64,000 bases of DNA from Sapria himalayana (Eukaryota; Streptophyta; Magnoliopsida; Malpighiales; Rafflesiaceae), in NCBI GenBank assembly GCA_029783825.1, contig JAREIK010008076.1:1-64000 (forward strand), given 5' to 3'. The translations under genes and the position numbers were made by a program. Below, piece by piece: positions 60,381-64,000 of the stretch. Every line of letters starts with the position of its first letter. Within the stretch, counting starts at the first letter, position 1. The notes beneath the pieces were generated by a model, which had not been told where the DNA came from, searched no databases, and saw only the letters and a program-made list of their open reading frames with translations.

Positions 60381-61290
60381 TTGAAGCTCAAGTTTGAAAA
60401 GAGCCATAGTCGTGCCAGATCTGCTTGGAAGTCTGTAGCAGATTCAATTGATTTCATTCTATGGAATCACCTAACCTGTATGAGCTGCTCATAGTCTTTT
60501 ATTTTTTATTTATAGGCTTGAATTTCTTTATATTTTATTACAATACAAGTAATATCATTTGTACTAATATAAAGTTGTGACTTGGTTGTGATAGTAAATA
60601 TCTTTCTCCAAAGATAATAGGCCTTGAGTTCGAGATATCAAAACTCTCTTAGATCCCGTGTCAATTAGGAACCTCATGTGCTGGGTATGGTCGTTATCAT
60701 CATACTTATATTGTAGGTCCTTATATATTTTAATAAAGATTAGTTATTTTTGTATTCTTTTGCACAAATATATTTTATTTTGAAATTTTTATTAGATTTA
60801 GTGAGGTGAAGTTTATGTTTTGTTGCATATTTAATAATCTTGGCTTGGCGGGTTTGTATACAAACTATGATGAAAATTATTATTCTAGGCCAAGATTAAA
60901 ATATCATGTAATAACTTTTATTTGAATTATTATAGTTTTTGTTAAACTTGAATTTTTTATGTGTGTTTTAATGATGTATTTTTGAGATTTATTGCCTAGT
61001 GAGATGAGACCTAATACTTAAGGATAAATAGATGGTCAAAAATAATCAATATGAAAATGTTGAATATTAAAAATTTATCTCCTAATTTTCAAGCTGTCTT
61101 GTTTATACGAGTCAACTTAAAAAATTAAGTTTTATTCTTAATATTAATTTTATTCTTTATTTTTAAAATTTCAGTGTAGTTTTTAAAGAGCCTACATCAG
61201 AAGATTTCCTAAAATGTGATATATAAAGTAAGAGCATTATATCTTGCATATAATTTATATAAAAATATGAATAATGTTGGGTTTTATTTT
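60381..61290. other. AT-rich interior of element II, no gene
   Basis: Ordinary AT-rich DNA. I see no long open frame, repeat or motif. Confidence 0.5.
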
Positions 61291-62330
61291 GTAAGCAGTG
61301 GCAGTGGTGGCACCGGCAGCAATGGCAGCAGTGGCACGCACCGGTAGACGGGCGGTAGCAGGCAGCAACGGCAGCGGCGGCAGCACCTGCAGCAACGGCA
61401 GCGGTTGGCAGCACCTGAGTCACACGGCCGCTCTGGTAGAGTGGTTAGAGGTGGCAGCTACGGCAACACTATCTACATTGGCAGCAGAGTGGTAGCAACT
61501 GACAGCACCATCAGCATCAGCAGTTGCGGGTTGGCAGTGGCAGCAGCAGTAGTAGCGATGACGGGAGCAGCAAACAACGACAACAAATGGGGTATATACG
61601 TACTATATTAGTCAATGATACATACGTATAAAATATAGTATTTTATGTACATATATACTAAGTATATATGTACTCAGTATATAGTACGTATATTACTGTA
61701 CTTTATATATACATATACTATAGTAATATATGTACGAGTGAAATCTAGTAATATGCACCTATATACTGCAGTAATATATATTTATCAAAACATAATTTTT
61801 TTTTATTTTTGATTTAATTGAGTTGTTTTAAATTTCTTACAAATATTGGTACCGCATTGTTTCCCATACGAAGCTCGTATAGTGAAGGGATTTTTCAATA
61901 GACATTACCGAACTAGACTTGGAAGCTTTTCAACAGTAGAAGTGGTGATCGAAGGAGCAGAGGGAGAAAATCAATGTCAATGCATGGATTGATTATCCTT
62001 TATGCACAGGCGGTGGGTACATTGATAATAAGATGTAACATATTTTTTTATATTTTTTGTTTTAGTTATTAAAATATGTTTAGAATAAGTTATAAATGAA
62101 TTTATTTGTTGTAATTTAAAAGTTTCATTTATAGTTTCTATTTTTATATAATGTAATTTAAAAATATTAAATTATTTAATACATTTTTGTTTAAAATATA
62201 TAACAATCAATTTTAATTGTGTTTTCAAGTCTATATTAATAATTTTTATATATCTGTGAATATGTTTGTGTTTCTCCGAATTTTTTAGGTTGAGTTTTAG
62301 CCTATTATATGTATGTAAAAGCCTATTATC
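61291..62330 (-). repeat. L unit II-2 with trinucleotide array
   Basis: Inverted equivalent of units I-1 to I-3: array at 61297-61590 (GGCAGCAGTGGCA-type triplets) ending at the conserved 'caacaaatg' junction, palindromes at 61595-61790, then 'gttgttttaaatttcttacaaat', 'gaagctcgtata', 'tacattgataataagatgtaa' and 'acatatttgtgtttctccgaa'-type blocks up to 62330. Low-complexity frames across the array (Ala/Ser/Gly-rich) are not genes. Confidence 0.85.
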
Positions 62331-63429
62331 AGTAGCGATAGCCGCATCAGTGGCGGCAGAAGTAGAGGCAGGCGAGGCAGTGGAGGCAGTGGCAGCATTA
62401 GTGGTGGCTTCGGCATCAACAGGCAGCACTGGCTATAGTGGCAGCAACAGCAACAGTGCTAGCGGAGGCAGCACCGGCAGCAGCCGTAGTGGCGGCTACA
62501 CAGGTCAGCTATGGAAGCACCGGCACAACCACAACGATAGTGGCAGCAGTGACAGGGGTTGCAGTGATAGTGGGAGCAGCATGAACGGCAACAAATGTGG
62601 TATATACGTACATATATAGTCAGTATATATGTACATTTAATTCTGCATTATTTTATGTACATATATACTGAATATATATGTACTCGATATTTATGTATGC
62701 ATAATACTACAATGGAAGTAGTCGCAGGAGTGGCAGCAACAACAACAATGGCAACAGGGGTAGGAGCGGCAACGGGAGCAGCAGCAACAACACCAAATGA
62801 GGTACATACATACGAATAAAGTCAGTATATACGTACATATAATACTGTAATATTTTATGTATATATTTTCTGAGTATATTTGTGCTCAGTTTATATGTAC
62901 ACTTAATACTATTATTTATATGTATATATACTGTAGTAATATATGTACGAGTGAATTGCTGGTATATATTTAGATATATACTGCATGATTATATATGTAT
63001 CAAAACTTATGACAGAGTGGTTTAATTTTCTTACAGATGTGATACCGTATTGTTCATCATACAAATCTTCTATAAGTGATGGGATTTTTCACTAGATAAT
63101 TACGTGCCGTGACTCGGAAAGCTTTGTCGCAGTATAAAAATGATGATCGGAGGAGCAGAGGGAGAGAAAACAACATCAATGTATGGATATATTATACTTC
63201 ATGCAATATCGGTAGATACATTGATGAATAAAAATAAAAGTTTGTTAATTTTTTGTTTCAATTATGTAAAATATTGAATTTGAATAAGATATTAAATGAT
63301 TTTATTTTTTGTTTATTATAAATTATTTATAGTTTCAATTTTTATTCAATATGATTTAAAAATAATAAATTATTTAATTAAAAAATTTTAAATTTTTTAA
63401 AATTCTGTAATTATTTTTGAAATTAAAAT
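62331..63429 (-). repeat. L unit II-1 with split trinucleotide array
   Basis: Array at 62333-62600, palindromes 62605-62700, a second short array at 62716-62800 with its own 'caacaccaaatgaggtac' junction, palindromes again at 62810-62985, then the conserved block (63020-63230) and AT-rich DNA. The short inner array plus extra palindrome cluster suggests a partial internal duplication of the array/palindrome part of the unit. Confidence 0.82.
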
Positions 63430-63834
63430 AGCTAGGGAAAATTTCTAGCTAAATTAGCGAGGGAAAAATTCCATTCTAATTTAGACAAGGAAATTCCCCT
63501 ATCTATTTTGCTAGAGAAATATTAAAATTAGCGACGGAATAATTTTTCTAATGCTAGGGACATTAGATAGGGATTCATGCATCGTTATTTTTGTTTAGCG
63601 ATGGAATATTTCGTTTATATTGCTATTTTAGCAACGAATTTTTCTTTTTTATCAAGGGAATTTTTCGTCGATAATTTTTAAGCTATGGAAAATTCCGTAG
63701 CTAAAATTTAGCAAAAAGCACTTTAGAAAGGGACACGATCTGTTGGTATTACATCGCTATTTACCATTTAGCGACGGAAATTTCCCATATAACTAGGGAA
63801 TTGTCCCTAGCTATATGGGATTTTTCTTGTTGTG
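63430..63834 (-). repeat. L-end subterminal repeats and terminus, element II
   Basis: AAATAGCTAGGGAAAATTT, TTAGCGACGGAATA and CCGTAGCTAAAATTTAGC motifs lead to the terminus, whose inverse reads CACAACAAGAAAAATCCC. Compared with the L terminus of element I (CACAACAATAAAAATCTC) it differs at only a few positions, and the following about 80 bp also align. Confidence 0.85.
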
Positions 63835-64000
63835 GTTGGTAGATACATTGATGAATAAGATGTAATAAAATTTTGTTATATTTTTGTTTTATCTATGTTA
63901 GATAAGGGTTGCTTAGATTGCAGTTATTCAAAATTATTATTCAAATAATTTTTTCATCATTTTGTGTTGCTCATTAGCATGGTGTGTGCTCCATTTTTTT
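63835..64000 (-). repeat. Partial L-unit sequence beyond the element II terminus
   Basis: Directly outside the L terminus, 'ggtagatacattgatg' and 'aataagatgtaataaaa' (63839-63872) repeat the conserved block found inside the L units (62010-62045, 63210-63235). After about 63905 the text is unrelated and runs to the window edge. It could be the inner part of a neighbouring element or the result of recombination between units. Confidence 0.6.

Larger units (their letters stand above)
45738..63834 (-). mobile_element. CACTA-like element II (18.1 kb, inverted relative of element I)
   Basis: The left end GACTACAAGAAAATG is an R-type terminus with its first base changed. The right end, read inverted, is CACAACAAGAAAAATCCC, an L-type terminus. 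The R-side subterminal array, AT-rich block and conserved island, and the L-side subterminal array and tandem units, all match element I in reverse order. The bases outside (TAT left, GTT right) do not form a target duplication, so one end may have been rearranged. The interior is larger than in element I because of hAT copy 1 and a 10-kb segment (51640-61290) with the ARF1 retrocopy. No CACTA transposase is recognised. Confidence 0.7.

Noticed and set aside
11307..63834. A single 52.5-kb transposon bounded by the two CACAACAA ends
   Set aside because: The two L ends are inverted and would pair as termini, but each has its own matching R end (21643 and 45738). The GAT duplication and the empty-site paralogue support 11307-21643 as one element.

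Overview
This window looks like gene-poor, repeat-dominated nuclear DNA from a flowering plant with an AT-rich genome. The signs are CACTA (En/Spm-type) transposon ends with subterminal motifs of the GCTAGGGAATTCCGTCGCTAAA type, plant hAT transposons with BED-finger transposase remnants, a degraded Ty3/gypsy polyprotein with an initiator-tRNA-Met primer site, and a retrocopy of a plant-type ARF1 GTPase. I cannot name the species. I see no intact protein-coding gene, no tRNA or rRNA gene and no CRISPR array.

Layout. 1-6676: degenerate (GATA)n array. 6677-8965: a truncated CACTA relative (element III) carrying a possible MITE. 8966-11306: second GATA array. 11307-21643: a complete 10.3-kb CACTA-like element (element I) with a 3-bp GAT target duplication. 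21647-29815: third GATA array with a 0.2-kb unique islet. 29816-32536: internally deleted hAT element (copy 2). 32545-41221: fourth GATA array. 41222-45175: truncated gypsy remnant on the minus strand. 45176-45737: fifth GATA array. 45738-63834: an 18-kb relative of element I in the opposite orientation (element II). Element II contains a 3.6-kb hAT element (copy 1) with a perfect 8-bp target duplication and an ARF1 retrocopy. 63835-64000: part of another subterminal unit.

Elements I and II share an unusual design. One end (R) begins CACTACAAG and carries about 0.5-1.1 kb of GCTAGGGAA/CCGTCGCTAAA repeats followed by an AT-rich block. The other end (L) begins CACAACAA and is followed by tandem units of about 1-1.5 kb. 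Each unit holds an AT-rich block, a palindrome cluster of the GTACATATATACT type, and a 0.1-0.8 kb imperfect trinucleotide array (RCY triplets, G+C-rich). No CACTA transposase (TnpD-like) is recognisable in either element, so both appear non-autonomous.

GATA-type DNA makes up roughly 40% of the window. It is not simple slippage product: kilobase-scale higher-order copies can be aligned. One of them, about 22190-24130, matches both flanks of element I and so acts as an internal empty-site paralogue that confirms the insertion. The many long minus-strand reading frames rich in Leu-Ser-Ile-Tyr are artefacts, because (TATC)n has no stop codon in any frame.
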